A stretch of 64,000 nt of DNA from Muribaculaceae bacterium (GTDB lineage Bacteria > Bacteroidota > Bacteroidia > Bacteroidales > Muribaculaceae). Shown in pieces: positions 1 through 8,963 of this stretch (within the stretch, counting starts at the first letter, position 1; the number at the start of each line of letters is the position of its first letter). The stretch is from NCBI GenBank assembly GCA_017629835.1, contig JAGBWK010000017.1, positions 1 through 64,000 of the forward strand. The letters are read 5' to 3'. The position numbers and the translations under genes were made by a program. The notes under the pieces are model-generated. The model was not told the DNA's origin. It did no database searches and was given only the letters and a program-made list of their open reading frames with translations.

Positions 1-2
1 AA

Positions 3-293
3 TTCAATTCCAATTTCTGGTTGTCAACCATTCTAATTTCTGAGGAAGCATCTGTATCGCCAGACCAATTGCGACAAGCGTTGATGAACGAATGTATCGA
101 AACTCGCTTGCTTTGGAGGCCGATGCATATGCAGCCTGTCTTTGCCGATGCGCCCTCGTATTTGGCGGAAGGTTATGAGAATGGACTCTCTGGCGAACTC
201 TTCCGACGAGGTCTTTGCTTGCCGAGTAGCAGCACCTTGACCGACGAGCAGATAGCTCACGTAGCGCAGCGCATTATCGATATTGTAAAATAG
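3..293 (+). CDS. DegT/DnrJ/EryC1/StrS-type PLP aminotransferase, C-terminal part
   Basis: This is the 3' end of a gene that begins left of the window; the reading frame is open from base 3 to the stop at 291-293, about 96 residues. The visible tail carries features of the DegT aminotransferase C-terminus: a stretch reading RLLWRPMHMQPVF, then LFRRGLCLPSSSTLT and an I-A-x-V-x-x-I-I helix near the end. In this family these segments close the sugar-substrate pocket. Enzymes of this family transfer an amino group to a keto-sugar nucleotide during surface polysaccharide synthesis. The catalytic lysine is outside the window, so activity cannot be judged. A HAD hydrolase follows 64 bp downstream on the same strand, possibly in the same operon. 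Confidence 0.85.
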   Translation, partial: FNSNFWLSTILISEEASVSPDQLRQALMNECIETRLLWRPMHMQPVFADAPSYLAEGYENGLSGELFRRGLCLPSSSTLTDEQIAHVAQRIIDIVK

Positions 294-357
294 TAATAAT
301 TAATTCTTTGACAAAACAATTTAAAGTGATTGTTTAATCGGTAAATCGGCTGCAAAA

Positions 358-1059
358 ATGAGTGATTGTAATGGTAAATTAGTGGTGTTTGACTTGGACG
401 ATACGCTCTATAAAGAGCGCGATTTCGTTGCGTCGGCTTACAATACCATTGCGTCCTTACTCGCTGAAAAATATAATCTGAATGTTGTCGAAATGATCGA
501 GATTATGACCAATGCGCCAATTAATCCTTTTGATTCGTTGGCCGAATATTTGAAGCAATATTCAGATAATTCAGGTGTCGCTATCGCAGAGGATATTCCA
601 TGGATGATTGATGCTTATCGTTTTCACAAACCGACGTTGATGCTCGATGAGGAATTTCGCGCCACTCTCACACAGCTCGTTGCTGACGGTTTTCGCTTGG
701 GCGTTATTACCGATGGTCGTACTGTATCCCAAATGAATAAATTTTATGCCCTTGGGCTTGATGCGTATTTTGATTGCTCGTTGGTGTTGATTTCGGAAGC
801 CATTGGCGCTGACAAGTCACAGCCCGATGCTTTCCGGCGGATGATGAAGCAGAATCCCGACATTTCGCAATTTTACTACGTGGGCGATAATCCTGCCAAG
901 GATTTCTTGTGGCCAAATCGCTTGGGGTGGACTACAGTGCAGCTCAATGACGACGGGCGCAACGTGCATCCTCAGTCGATAGAATTGCCAACTGATGATT
1001 ATCGACCACAATTTTCAATCAATAACTTATCGGACTTGTTAGGAATTTTAATCCATTAA
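358..1059 (+). CDS. HAD-superfamily hydrolase
   Basis: A 233-residue protein of the haloacid dehalogenase superfamily, probably a phosphatase acting on a small phosphorylated metabolite. The four HAD motifs are present in order: DLDDT near residue 12 (nucleophile and acid/base aspartates), the Thr of VITDGR near 120, Lys in GADKSQPDAF near 150, and VGDNPAKDF near 175. The helical cap lies between the first two motifs, the arrangement seen in the YjjG-like group. The ATG at 358 is the first start that includes the N-terminal strand. It lies 64 bp after the DegT aminotransferase on the same strand, so a role in sugar-nucleotide or surface-glycan metabolism is possible but is inference. Substrate is not predictable from sequence. 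Confidence 0.85.
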   Translation: MSDCNGKLVVFDLDDTLYKERDFVASAYNTIASLLAEKYNLNVVEMIEIMTNAPINPFDSLAEYLKQYSDNSGVAIAEDIPWMIDAYRFHKPTLMLDEEFRATLTQLVADGFRLGVITDGRTVSQMNKFYALGLDAYFDCSLVLISEAIGADKSQPDAFRRMMKQNPDISQFYYVGDNPAKDFLWPNRLGWTTVQLNDDGRNVHPQSIELPTDDYRPQFSINNLSDLLGILIH

Positions 1060-1227
1060 AAGAGTTTTACTCAAAAGGAGTATTGGGGTTCAAAATAGGG
1101 GAGTAATTGGGGTGAAATTCGTCTAAATATGCCGTCAAAAATTGGCCGAATAATAGCAATTAAAAGCGCCTTGAAATTTTGGCAAAAAAATGTTGAAAAA
1201 TTTCTTTAATTTTGTTTGAAAAGTGGC

Positions 1228-1257
1228 TTGAGGTCTGCAAAAAAAATCGTAAATTTG
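1228..1257 (+). promoter_or_regulatory. Bacteroidetes-type promoter for purH
   Basis: TTG at 1228-1230, a 19-bp spacer and TAAATTTG at 1250-1257 match the -33/-7 pattern of the primary sigma factor in Bacteroidetes. Transcription should start near 1262, giving a leader of about 47 nt before purH. The 1060-1227 stretch upstream is A/T-rich and I see no gene in it. Confidence 0.75.
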
Positions 1258-1308
1258 CAAACCTAAAATAAATAATTTAACCTTACTCCAATAAATCCCT
1301 AATTCTCA

Positions 1309-2832
1309 ATGTCTGACGTCAAAAAAATCAAATCGGCTCTTATCTCCGTTTTTTACAAAGATGGTCTCGAAGAAATTCTCGCACTGCTCAACAAAGACGA
1401 TGTGAAATTCTTATCGACTGGTGGTACAAAATCATTTATCGAAAGTTTAGGTTACGAATGTCAAGCCGTTGAGGATTTGACTGGCTATCCTTCGATTCTC
1501 GGTGGACGTGTTAAAACACTTCATCCCAAAGTTTTCGGCGGTATCCTTAATCGTCGTGATAACGAAGGCGACCGCGCACAAATCGCACAGTATGAAATTC
1601 CTGAGATTGACCTCGTAATTGTTGACCTTTATCCATTTGTTGACACCGTAGCATCAGGTGCATCTGACGAAGCTATCATTGAGAAAATCGACATAGGCGG
1701 TATCTCACTCATTCGTGGTGCTGCTAAAAACTACAACGATGTTGTTATCGTTGCATCAAAAGGACAGTATGCACCTCTGCGCGACATCCTCGCAGAATCT
1801 GGCGCACAAACCACTCTCCAGCAGCGTCGCTGGTTTGCCAAAGAAGCATTTGCAGTGTCATCAGGCTATGATTCTGCTATCTACAACTATTTCGCTGGCG
1901 AAGAACCTGCCGACTTGCGCGTAGCTATCGACGGCTCACAAACAATGCGTTATGGCGAAAATCCTCATCAGAAAGGTTATTTCTATGGCGATTTCTCTAA
2001 GATGTTCGACCAGCTTCATGGTAAAGAAATTTCATACAACAACCTCCTCGACATCGATGCAGCCACAACATTGATTGAAGAGTTTGAAGAGCCTACATTT
2101 GCAGTGCTCAAACACAACAACGCTTGCGGATGTGCAACTCGTGGCACTATCCTCGAAGCATGGACCGATGCTCTTGCAGGTGACCCCGTGTCAGCATTCG
2201 GTGGCGTGCTTGTAGCTAACCGTGAAATCGACTTGGCTACTGCTGAAGATATAAACAAAATATTCTTTGAAGTTGTTATCGCACCTTCTTATACTGCTGA
2301 AGCTCTCGAAGTGCTTATGCAGAAAAAGAATCGCATCATCCTCGTGCAAAAAGCTCCTGCCGGCACTAAGATGCAATTCCGCTCAGTGCTAAATGGTGCT
2401 TTAGTTCAGGAACGCGACCTCAAAGTTGAGACAGCTGCCGACTTGACCGTGACTACCAACACAGCTCCTACTGAAGCTCAAGTAGTAGATTTGCTTTTCG
2501 CAAACAAACTCGTGAAGAACTCAAAGAGCAATGCTATCGTGTTAGCTAAAAACGGAATGCTCCTCGCGAGCGGCGTTGGTCAAACATCTCGTGTTGATGC
2601 GCTCAAGCAAGCTATTGCTAAAGCTGAATCGTTTGGCTTCGACCTCAAAGGCGCAGTTATGGCTTCTGATGCATTCTTCCCATTTGCCGACTGTGTGGAA
2701 ATTGCAGGCAACGCTGGCATTGAAGCAGTAATTCATCCTGGCGGCTCAATCCGCGACCAGGAATCGGTTGACTATTGCAACGAACACGGTATCGCAATGG
2801 TTAAAACTGGCATTCGCCACTTTAAGCATTAA
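1309..2832 (+). CDS. purH: Bifunctional AICAR formyltransferase / IMP cyclohydrolase
   Basis: A 507-residue cytosolic enzyme that carries out the last two steps of de novo purine synthesis, formylating AICAR with 10-formyl-tetrahydrofolate and closing the ring to IMP. The N-terminal MGS-like cyclohydrolase domain shows STGGT at 36-40 and GGRVKTLHPK at 65-74. The transformylase domain shows LKHNN at 267-271, which supplies the catalytic Lys-His pair, and ends with HPGGSIRD near 482. Length is normal for the family. A well-formed promoter lies at 1228-1257. The rod-shape operon follows 91 bp downstream on the same strand; purH next to mreB is a common order in Bacteroidales, and I see no terminator between them, so some readthrough is likely. 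Confidence 0.97.
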   Translation: MSDVKKIKSALISVFYKDGLEEILALLNKDDVKFLSTGGTKSFIESLGYECQAVEDLTGYPSILGGRVKTLHPKVFGGILNRRDNEGDRAQIAQYEIPEIDLVIVDLYPFVDTVASGASDEAIIEKIDIGGISLIRGAAKNYNDVVIVASKGQYAPLRDILAESGAQTTLQQRRWFAKEAFAVSSGYDSAIYNYFAGEEPADLRVAIDGSQTMRYGENPHQKGYFYGDFSKMFDQLHGKEISYNNLLDIDAATTLIEEFEEPTFAVLKHNNACGCATRGTILEAWTDALAGDPVSAFGGVLVANREIDLATAEDINKIFFEVVIAPSYTAEALEVLMQKKNRIILVQKAPAGTKMQFRSVLNGALVQERDLKVETAADLTVTTNTAPTEAQVVDLLFANKLVKNSKSNAIVLAKNGMLLASGVGQTSRVDALKQAIAKAESFGFDLKGAVMASDAFFPFADCVEIAGNAGIEAVIHPGGSIRDQESVDYCNEHGIAMVKTGIRHFKH

Positions 2833-2923
2833 TCTGCCTCTACCGAAAGCCCTAATTAGATTTTCTGTAGCAAACAATCATTTCGAATCATATCATATTT
2901 CGAATTAAATACAAAACTAAATA

Positions 2924-3943
2924 ATGCGTTTTTTTAGCTTAACAAAAGAAATCGCTATTGACCTCGGAACGGCCAATACGATTATTATTCATAACGATAA
3001 GATAATCATTGATGAGCCTTCAATTGTGGCGCTCGATCGTCGCACAGAGAAGCTAATTGCCGTTGGTAAAGAGGCTCAAATGATGGAAGGCCGCGAACCT
3101 GCTAACATCCGCACTGTGCGTCCACTTCGTCAAGGCGTAATCGCTGACTTCCAAGCTGCCGAACTGATGATTCGTGCCTTTATTAAGAAAGCAAGTCAAA
3201 AGAGCAACTGGCTTGCACCTTCGCTCCGTATGGTTGTTGGTATTCCTTCAGGCTCAACTGAAGTTGAAATCCGTGCAGTGCGCGACTCTGCCGAACATGC
3301 TAACGGCCGCGATGTGTTCATGATTTATGAACCAATGGCTGCCGCACTTGGTATCGGCATCGACGTTGAAGCTCCCGAAGGCAACATGATTGTCGACATA
3401 GGTGGTGGTACAACTGAAATTGCCGTAATTTCGCTCGGTGGTATCGTGTCAAATAAGAGTATCCAAATTGCAGGTGACGACCTCACAGCCGACATCGTAG
3501 ACCACATGCGCCGCGCTCACAATGTCAAAGTGGGTGTTCGCACAGCTGAACAAATCAAGATGAATGTAGGCTCTGCACTCACTGAGTTGGAAAACCCACC
3601 AGAGGACTACGTAGTTCATGGTCCTAACCAAATGACTGCGCTCCCAATGGAAATTCCTGTGTCATATCAGGAAGTTGCACATTGTATGGAAAAATCAATT
3701 TCAAAGATTGAAACAGCAGTGCTTAGTGCTCTCGAAGAAACTCCTCCAGAGCTTTATGCCGACATCGTTCGCAATGGTATCTGGCTCGCTGGCGGTGGCG
3801 CTAAGATTCGTGGCCTTGACAAACGCTTGACCGACAAAATCGGTATCCAATTCCACGTTGCCGACGAGCCTCTGCTCGCAGTTGCTAAGGGTACAGGCGT
3901 TGCATTGAAAAATACCACCCATTTTTCATTCCTTATCCGATAA
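2924..3943 (+). CDS. mreB: Rod shape-determining protein MreB
   Basis: A 339-residue bacterial actin that polymerises under the inner membrane and positions the elongation machinery. The phosphate-1 motif is AIDLGTANT (11-19), the phosphate-2 motif DIGGGTTEIAV (158-168), and the adenosine motif LAGGGAKIRG lies near 290. The N-terminal MRFFSLTKEI is the amphipathic membrane-binding segment expected for MreB. Length is typical. It is the first gene of mreB-mreC-mreD-mrdA-rodA; mreC starts 15 bp after its stop. No TAnnTTTG box is seen in the 91 bp before it, so it is probably read partly from the purH promoter. Confidence 0.97.
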   Translation: MRFFSLTKEIAIDLGTANTIIIHNDKIIIDEPSIVALDRRTEKLIAVGKEAQMMEGREPANIRTVRPLRQGVIADFQAAELMIRAFIKKASQKSNWLAPSLRMVVGIPSGSTEVEIRAVRDSAEHANGRDVFMIYEPMAAALGIGIDVEAPEGNMIVDIGGGTTEIAVISLGGIVSNKSIQIAGDDLTADIVDHMRRAHNVKVGVRTAEQIKMNVGSALTELENPPEDYVVHGPNQMTALPMEIPVSYQEVAHCMEKSISKIETAVLSALEETPPELYADIVRNGIWLAGGGAKIRGLDKRLTDKIGIQFHVADEPLLAVAKGTGVALKNTTHFSFLIR

Positions 3944-3958
3944 CGGGCTTTATAGATA

Positions 3959-4807
3959 GTGAGAAATCTGCTCGACTTTCTGATTAAGTACAGTTCGTGG
4001 ATGCTTTTCTTGCTCTACGTAATTGTAAGTTGCATATTCCTTTTCGACAAGAACCCCTATCAGCATCATGTTTACATGACATCTGCTGGGGCTCTTGCCG
4101 CAAATGTGTATGAACTGTCTAATAGTGTGACTTCATACTTCAATTTGCGCGACATCAACGAGGAACTACAGATTCAGAATGCCCGACTCGAAGCAGAGCT
4201 TATCGCTATGCGTGAGCAATTGAATAATTACGGCGAAATGCATTATGGCGACACGATGAGTGTGCCAAAACCACTTATGGGCTGCGATTTCATAATATCC
4301 CACGTGGTCAACAACTCGGTGCATCATCCTAAAAACTATATCACAATCGACAAAGGACGCCGCGATAGCATACGCCCAGAAATGGGGGTTGTCGACCAAA
4401 ATGGTGTAGTCGGAATCGTCAATCTCGTTAGCGATAATTATGCACGAGTGATTTCAGTGCTCAACTCCAACTTTAGCCTGTCGTGCAAAGTTAAAGGCAA
4501 CGACGCTTTCGGCTCACTTGTGTGGGACGGCAAGCGTTACGACGAAGCTTTGCTTAAAGAGTTGCCTCGCCATTCGGAATATCACGAAGGCGACACGATT
4601 GTGACAAGTGGTTTCTCCTCGGTCTTCCCAGAGGGTATTCTCGTTGGAACAGTCATTGGCAAAGAAAAGGATGTTGATGTGAATTTCTATACTTTGCGAA
4701 TCAAGTTGCTCACCGATTTCACTACGCTCTCCACCGTTCGCGTTATCTCAAACTCAAATATCGAAGAAATTAGAACGCTCGAAGCCTCTACCAAGCCGTA
4801 CGAATAA
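3959..4807 (+). CDS. mreC: Rod shape-determining protein MreC
   Basis: A 282-residue bitopic inner-membrane protein of the elongasome. One membrane helix spans about residues 12-28, followed by a predicted coiled coil (about 55-95, with heptad-like LEAELIAMREQL) and the two beta-barrel domains of the MreC fold in the periplasm, where it contacts PBP2. It starts with GTG at 3959; there is no upstream in-frame ATG and the stop of mreB lies 15 bp before it. The gene order and the N-terminal helix support this start. Length is in the family range. Confidence 0.93.
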   Translation: MRNLLDFLIKYSSWMLFLLYVIVSCIFLFDKNPYQHHVYMTSAGALAANVYELSNSVTSYFNLRDINEELQIQNARLEAELIAMREQLNNYGEMHYGDTMSVPKPLMGCDFIISHVVNNSVHHPKNYITIDKGRRDSIRPEMGVVDQNGVVGIVNLVSDNYARVISVLNSNFSLSCKVKGNDAFGSLVWDGKRYDEALLKELPRHSEYHEGDTIVTSGFSSVFPEGILVGTVIGKEKDVDVNFYTLRIKLLTDFTTLSTVRVISNSNIEEIRTLEASTKPYE

Positions 4808-4842
4808 TTCGCTTTGTAGAGTAAACACTCCGATTGCATAAT

Positions 4843-5364
4843 ATGTCAAAGACAACCTTTCATATTATATTTATGTTCATCATCCTTGCGCTGTTGCAAG
4901 TGGTGGTGTTCAATCGTATCTGTTTGTTTGGTGTAGCTGTGCCATTCGTGTTCATCTACCTGTTTGTCAAGTTGCCAGTAAATCTCAATCTTAAATGGGT
5001 GTTTACGATTGGCTTTTTAATGGGATTGATTATCGATGTATTTTCCAATACACAAGGAATGAATGCGCTGGCTTGCACTATTTTGTGCGCTTTGCGTCTT
5101 CCAACACTGCGCCTTTATTTCCCTCGTGAAGAAGAAATGGTCTATCCTGTGCCGTCGTCAAGAACTCTTGGTTCAGGAGTGTTTATGAAATATGTGCTGA
5201 CAATGACACTTTGCTATTGTGCGCTGTTTTTCGTGATTGAATCATTTACATTCTTCAACCCTCTGCGACTTGTAGTTAAAACTATTGCCAGCACTGCGTT
5301 GACTTTTCTTGTAATCATTGCGATTGATTCGCTGACATCCCGCAGCCGTGAGAAAAGATTATAG
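4843..5364 (+). CDS. mreD: Rod shape-determining protein MreD
   Basis: A small polytopic inner-membrane protein of about 173 residues with five or six hydrophobic segments, including HIIFMFIILALLQVVVF near the N-terminus and a final helix near TALTFLVIIAID. I place the start at the ATG at 4843 rather than the TTG nine bases earlier. Its identity rests on position between mreC and mrdA, size and hydrophobicity, because MreD proteins share little sequence. Its 3' end overlaps the start of mrdA by 17 bp, so the two are probably translationally coupled. Confidence 0.88.
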   Translation: MSKTTFHIIFMFIILALLQVVVFNRICLFGVAVPFVFIYLFVKLPVNLNLKWVFTIGFLMGLIIDVFSNTQGMNALACTILCALRLPTLRLYFPREEEMVYPVPSSRTLGSGVFMKYVLTMTLCYCALFFVIESFTFFNPLRLVVKTIASTALTFLVIIAIDSLTSRSREKRL

Positions 5365-7204
5365 ACTTGAAAAACGTAAATACGTAATCGGCGGTTTTAT
5401 CCTGCTAATATGTTTCATCTACATTGGCAGGCTATATTCTTTGCAGATTGACGACGACAAATACAAGAATTATGCTGATAGCAATGCTTTTCTCAAAAAG
5501 ACGGTCTATCCCTCACGAGGGCTGATGTATGATAGAAATGGCGAATTGGTTGTGTACAATCAGCCCGCCTACGACGTGATGATGATACCACGCGATGTGC
5601 AGCCTTTCGACACAATCAGCTTTTGCAATGCACTGAAAATCACACGCGAACAGTTTGATAAACGTATAGCCGATATGAAAAAGAGTGTCGGCTATTCAAC
5701 ATACACTCCCCAAACCTTCCTCACGCAACTTTCAGCTGAGGATTATGGCCGTTTAATGGAGAAACTCTACTTGTTTCCCGGGTTCTTTATCCAAAAACGA
5801 ATTCTCCGACAGTATAAGCATGTAGCGGCCGCCAACGTGCTTGGAAATATTCGTGAGGTCAACAGGCAAGATATAAAGCGTGACCCGTACTTTGAGCGTG
5901 GCGATTATTGTGGCGACCTTGGTGTGGAGAAAAGTTACGACACTTATTTGCGTGGGGTGAAAGGTAAAGAAATTTTAATTCGCGACGTTCATGGTCGCAT
6001 TCAAGGCCGTTATCTCGACGGTCAGGCCGACGTGCCCAGTGTCGCGGGACGCAACTTGACGCTCTCGCTCGACATAAATCTGCAACAATACGCCGAAAGC
6101 TTAATGGTAAACAAGATTGGTGCTGTTGTTGCTATCGAGCCTAAAACTGGCGAGATTCTTGCTATGGTTTCAAGTCCTACCTACGACCCTAATATGCTCG
6201 TTGGGCGTAAGCGTGGCGATAGCTATAAAAAGTTAACGAAGGACAAATATAAGCCTCTCTTCGACCGAGCATTGCAGGCTGCTTATCCCCCGGGCTCAAC
6301 ATTCAAACCAGGCCAAGGATTGATACTGCTTCAAGAGGGTATAATCAATACAAATACGGCATATTCTTGCTATGGTGGTTATATCAGCGGTGGTTTGCGT
6401 GTTGGTTGTCACGGTCATTCATCGCCATTAGCACTGAAGCCCGCGTTACAAACCTCGTGCAATGCATTCTTTTGCTGGGGATTGAAAAATATGCTCGACA
6501 ATAGAAAAGCAAAATATGGTTCTGTAGCTAACGCTTTTGAAACGTGGAAATTACATCTTGTGTCAATGGGCTTTGGCTATCGACTTGGAGTTGACTTGCC
6601 CAGTGAAAATCGTGGATTCTTACCCAACGCTCAATTCTATAGCAAAACTTATGGCGAAGGTCATTGGAGCGCAAATACGATTATTTCCGTAGCAATCGGT
6701 CAAGGTGAGGTACTTGCCACGCCATTGCAGATAGCAAACCTGTGCGCCACAATCGCAAATCGCGGTTGGTTTATCACGCCTCATGTTGTAAAGGAAATTC
6801 AGGATACTGTAATGCCTTCGGAGTACACTGAGCGCAAATATCCCACAATCGACACACGTCATTACGATGTTGTTGCTGAGGGTATGCGAATGGCTGTGAC
6901 TGGCGGCACGTGCCGTTTGGCTAATCTGCCCAATATCGAGGTGTGTGGTAAGACTGGTACGGCTCAGAATCCCCATGGCAAAGACCACTCGGCATTTATG
7001 GGCTTCGCGCCTTACGACGACCCACAGATAGCAGTGTGTGTTTATGTTGAAAATGCTGGTTTTGGTGCGACATACGGTGTGCCAATCGGCTCGCTAATCA
7101 TTGAAAAGTATCTTAACGGACAGATAGCTCCGGAACGCAAATATATCGAAGAACGAATGCTTCACTCCAACACCATTATTTACAGTGGTGTCAGAAAGCA
7201 TTAG
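5348..7204 (+). CDS. mrdA: Penicillin-binding protein 2, elongasome transpeptidase
   Basis: A 618-residue class B penicillin-binding protein that cross-links peptidoglycan during side-wall growth together with RodA. After a single N-terminal membrane helix (about 13-30) there is a dimerisation domain, then the transpeptidase domain with S317-T-F-K320 in PPGSTFKPGQ, the S370-C-N motif and K535-T-G in CGKTGTAQ. All three catalytic motifs are intact. The start is GTG at 5348, inside the end of mreD. rodA follows after 58 bp. Confidence 0.96.
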   Translation: MRKDYRLEKRKYVIGGFILLICFIYIGRLYSLQIDDDKYKNYADSNAFLKKTVYPSRGLMYDRNGELVVYNQPAYDVMMIPRDVQPFDTISFCNALKITREQFDKRIADMKKSVGYSTYTPQTFLTQLSAEDYGRLMEKLYLFPGFFIQKRILRQYKHVAAANVLGNIREVNRQDIKRDPYFERGDYCGDLGVEKSYDTYLRGVKGKEILIRDVHGRIQGRYLDGQADVPSVAGRNLTLSLDINLQQYAESLMVNKIGAVVAIEPKTGEILAMVSSPTYDPNMLVGRKRGDSYKKLTKDKYKPLFDRALQAAYPPGSTFKPGQGLILLQEGIINTNTAYSCYGGYISGGLRVGCHGHSSPLALKPALQTSCNAFFCWGLKNMLDNRKAKYGSVANAFETWKLHLVSMGFGYRLGVDLPSENRGFLPNAQFYSKTYGEGHWSANTIISVAIGQGEVLATPLQIANLCATIANRGWFITPHVVKEIQDTVMPSEYTERKYPTIDTRHYDVVAEGMRMAVTGGTCRLANLPNIEVCGKTGTAQNPHGKDHSAFMGFAPYDDPQIAVCVYVENAGFGATYGVPIGSLIIEKYLNGQIAPERKYIEERMLHSNTIIYSGVRKH

Positions 7205-7262
7205 CATCATAAGTTTTGTAATATAATGACGCACTCTGACGTCAACCTAAAATATTGAGAAA

Positions 7263-8726
7263 TTGAACAACAACAGAAATACATCGGTATTCAAAAACCT
7301 CGATTGGACGGTAGTAATTATCTACTTTCTATTAGTCGTGGCGGGAGCATTGAGCATTTATGCCTCCAGCTACGATTTCGATAATGCTTCAATTTTCGAT
7401 TTCTCTGAATTCTCTGGCAAGCAATTCCGTTGGGCTGGGCTATCATTCGTTTTAGGTTTTGTGTTACTACTTATCGATAGGCGAATGTATGAGACGTATG
7501 CCTATGTAATCTACTTTTTGATAGTTATCCTACTGGTAGTCACGATATTTATTGCGCCCGATATTAATGGCTCACGTTCGTGGATTGTGCTTGGGTCAAT
7601 GAGTTTGCAGCCAGCCGAATTTGGTAAGTTTGCTACGGCGCTTGCCCTTGCAAAGCTGTTTAGTACATATAACTTTAATCTGACGGCAAAGCCCTCTAAT
7701 TTTATTAAGGCGCTCCTTATCATATTTGTGCCGATAATATTGATCTTGGCACAGAAGGAGACTGGCTCAGCTCTCGTATATATGTCGCTGATATTTGTGC
7801 TCTATCGTGAGGGTATGAGCGGATTGGTGCTGTTTGCTGGATTTTTTGCCGTTGTGATATTTGTTGTGACGATTAAGTTTGCCGAAAGTATAGTATTAGG
7901 AATGCCGCAAGGAGAATTTGTTGTGATGTTGCTCATTATGGTTGTCATGGTGGCAATGATTGCAACTTATAGCAAAGGATATGCTGCTGCTCGAAATTTG
8001 GCGATTGGTTACGTCTTGTCGATAATATTGCTTTTGATACTCAATCAATTAGAGTTGTCTATCCCAGGCAGAATCTATATGCTATCTGCTATAGGCTTGG
8101 GCATATTATATTGCATATATGAGTTGATGCGCAATCATTTGCGCCGAATTGCAATCCCAATAGGATGTGCTGTTGCTTCGATAGTGATGATGTTCTCGGT
8201 CAACTATGTTTTCAACGATGTATTGCAGCCTCATCAACAGATGCGTATCAAAGTGACTCTTGGCATGGAAGATGACCTACTTGGCGTAGGTTATAATGTC
8301 AACCAGTCGAAAATAGCAATCGGTTCAGGTGGCTTTTGGGGCAAAGGTTTCTTGCAAGGAACACAAACCAAACTCGACTATGTGCCTGAGCAGCATACCG
8401 ACTTTATCTTCTGCACAATAGGCGAGGAGGAGGGTTTCATTGGTTCTGCACTCACTGTAATCGCTTTCCTTGTGCTAATATTGCGAATAATTACCATTGC
8501 CGAACGCCAGCCAACAACCTTTGGGCGCGTATATGCCTATTGCGTTGCAAGCTATCTGATTTTCCACGTCTGCATCAATATCGGCATGGTTATCGACCTT
8601 TGTCCAGTGATTGGTATTCCGTTGCCATTCTTCAGCTACGGCGGCTCGTCGTTGTGGGGATTCACTGTGTTGCTGTTTATATTGCTTCGCATCGATGCCT
8701 CCCGACGCGACTCACGCAACTATTGA
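7263..8726 (+). CDS. rodA: Peptidoglycan glycosyltransferase RodA (SEDS family)
   Basis: A 487-residue polytopic membrane protein of the FtsW/RodA/SpoVE (SEDS) family, the polymerase partner of PBP2. Family signatures are GSRSWIVLGSMSLQPAEFGK near residue 100, PEQHTDFIF near 374 and the C-terminal GIPLPFFSYGGSS. It is about 100 residues longer than enterobacterial RodA because of additional hydrophobic segments between the conserved blocks, which I believe is usual in Bacteroidales. The start appears to be TTG at 7263, as no in-frame ATG precedes the first membrane helix. It is the last gene of the rod-shape operon; no strong terminator hairpin is visible after it. Confidence 0.94.
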   Translation: MNNNRNTSVFKNLDWTVVIIYFLLVVAGALSIYASSYDFDNASIFDFSEFSGKQFRWAGLSFVLGFVLLLIDRRMYETYAYVIYFLIVILLVVTIFIAPDINGSRSWIVLGSMSLQPAEFGKFATALALAKLFSTYNFNLTAKPSNFIKALLIIFVPIILILAQKETGSALVYMSLIFVLYREGMSGLVLFAGFFAVVIFVVTIKFAESIVLGMPQGEFVVMLLIMVVMVAMIATYSKGYAAARNLAIGYVLSIILLLILNQLELSIPGRIYMLSAIGLGILYCIYELMRNHLRRIAIPIGCAVASIVMMFSVNYVFNDVLQPHQQMRIKVTLGMEDDLLGVGYNVNQSKIAIGSGGFWGKGFLQGTQTKLDYVPEQHTDFIFCTIGEEEGFIGSALTVIAFLVLILRIITIAERQPTTFGRVYAYCVASYLIFHVCINIGMVIDLCPVIGIPLPFFSYGGSSLWGFTVLLFILLRIDASRRDSRNY

Positions 8727-8816
8727 TGGTGATTACCGCTACATAGACAATTGATGCAATTGAAGCTTTATCTACGGTTGAAGCAGCCGCAGATTTGAAC
8801 TTTTTGGGGTTATTTA

Positions 8817-8847
8817 TTGCCTGATTATAAGAAAATTGCTAAATTTG
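8817..8847 (+). promoter_or_regulatory. Bacteroidetes-type promoter for the GH13 amylase
   Basis: TTG at 8817-8819, a 20-bp spacer and TAAATTTG at 8840-8847. The start of transcription is expected at about 8852, which is exactly an ATG opening a 17-codon frame (8852-8905). The amylase itself starts at 8964, so its leader is about 110 nt. Confidence 0.7.
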
Positions 8848-8851
8848 CAGT

Positions 8852-8905
8852 ATGCAAACTATTCGCCGACTTGAGCGCAAATGTGGTTACGAAATACCAT
8901 ATTAA
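8852..8905 (+). CDS. Possible 17-codon upstream open reading frame
   Basis: An ATG lies 4 nt after the TAAATTTG box and opens a 17-residue frame (MQTIRRLERKCGYEIPY) that ends with TAA at 8903-8905, 58 bp before the amylase start. If transcription starts where the promoter predicts, this frame would be read without a leader. Whether it is translated is unknown; it may be a chance frame. It is listed because of its position exactly at the predicted start site. Confidence 0.25.
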   Translation: MQTIRRLERKCGYEIPY

Positions 8906-8963
8906 TAATTCAAAAATTAATTTCATTGGTTAATATATCATTAATTACATTTTATTCACTAAT

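Noticed and set aside
6620-6988. 122-codon frame on the minus strand within mrdA
   Set aside because: Antisense of the conserved transpeptidase domain, without promoter or family features.
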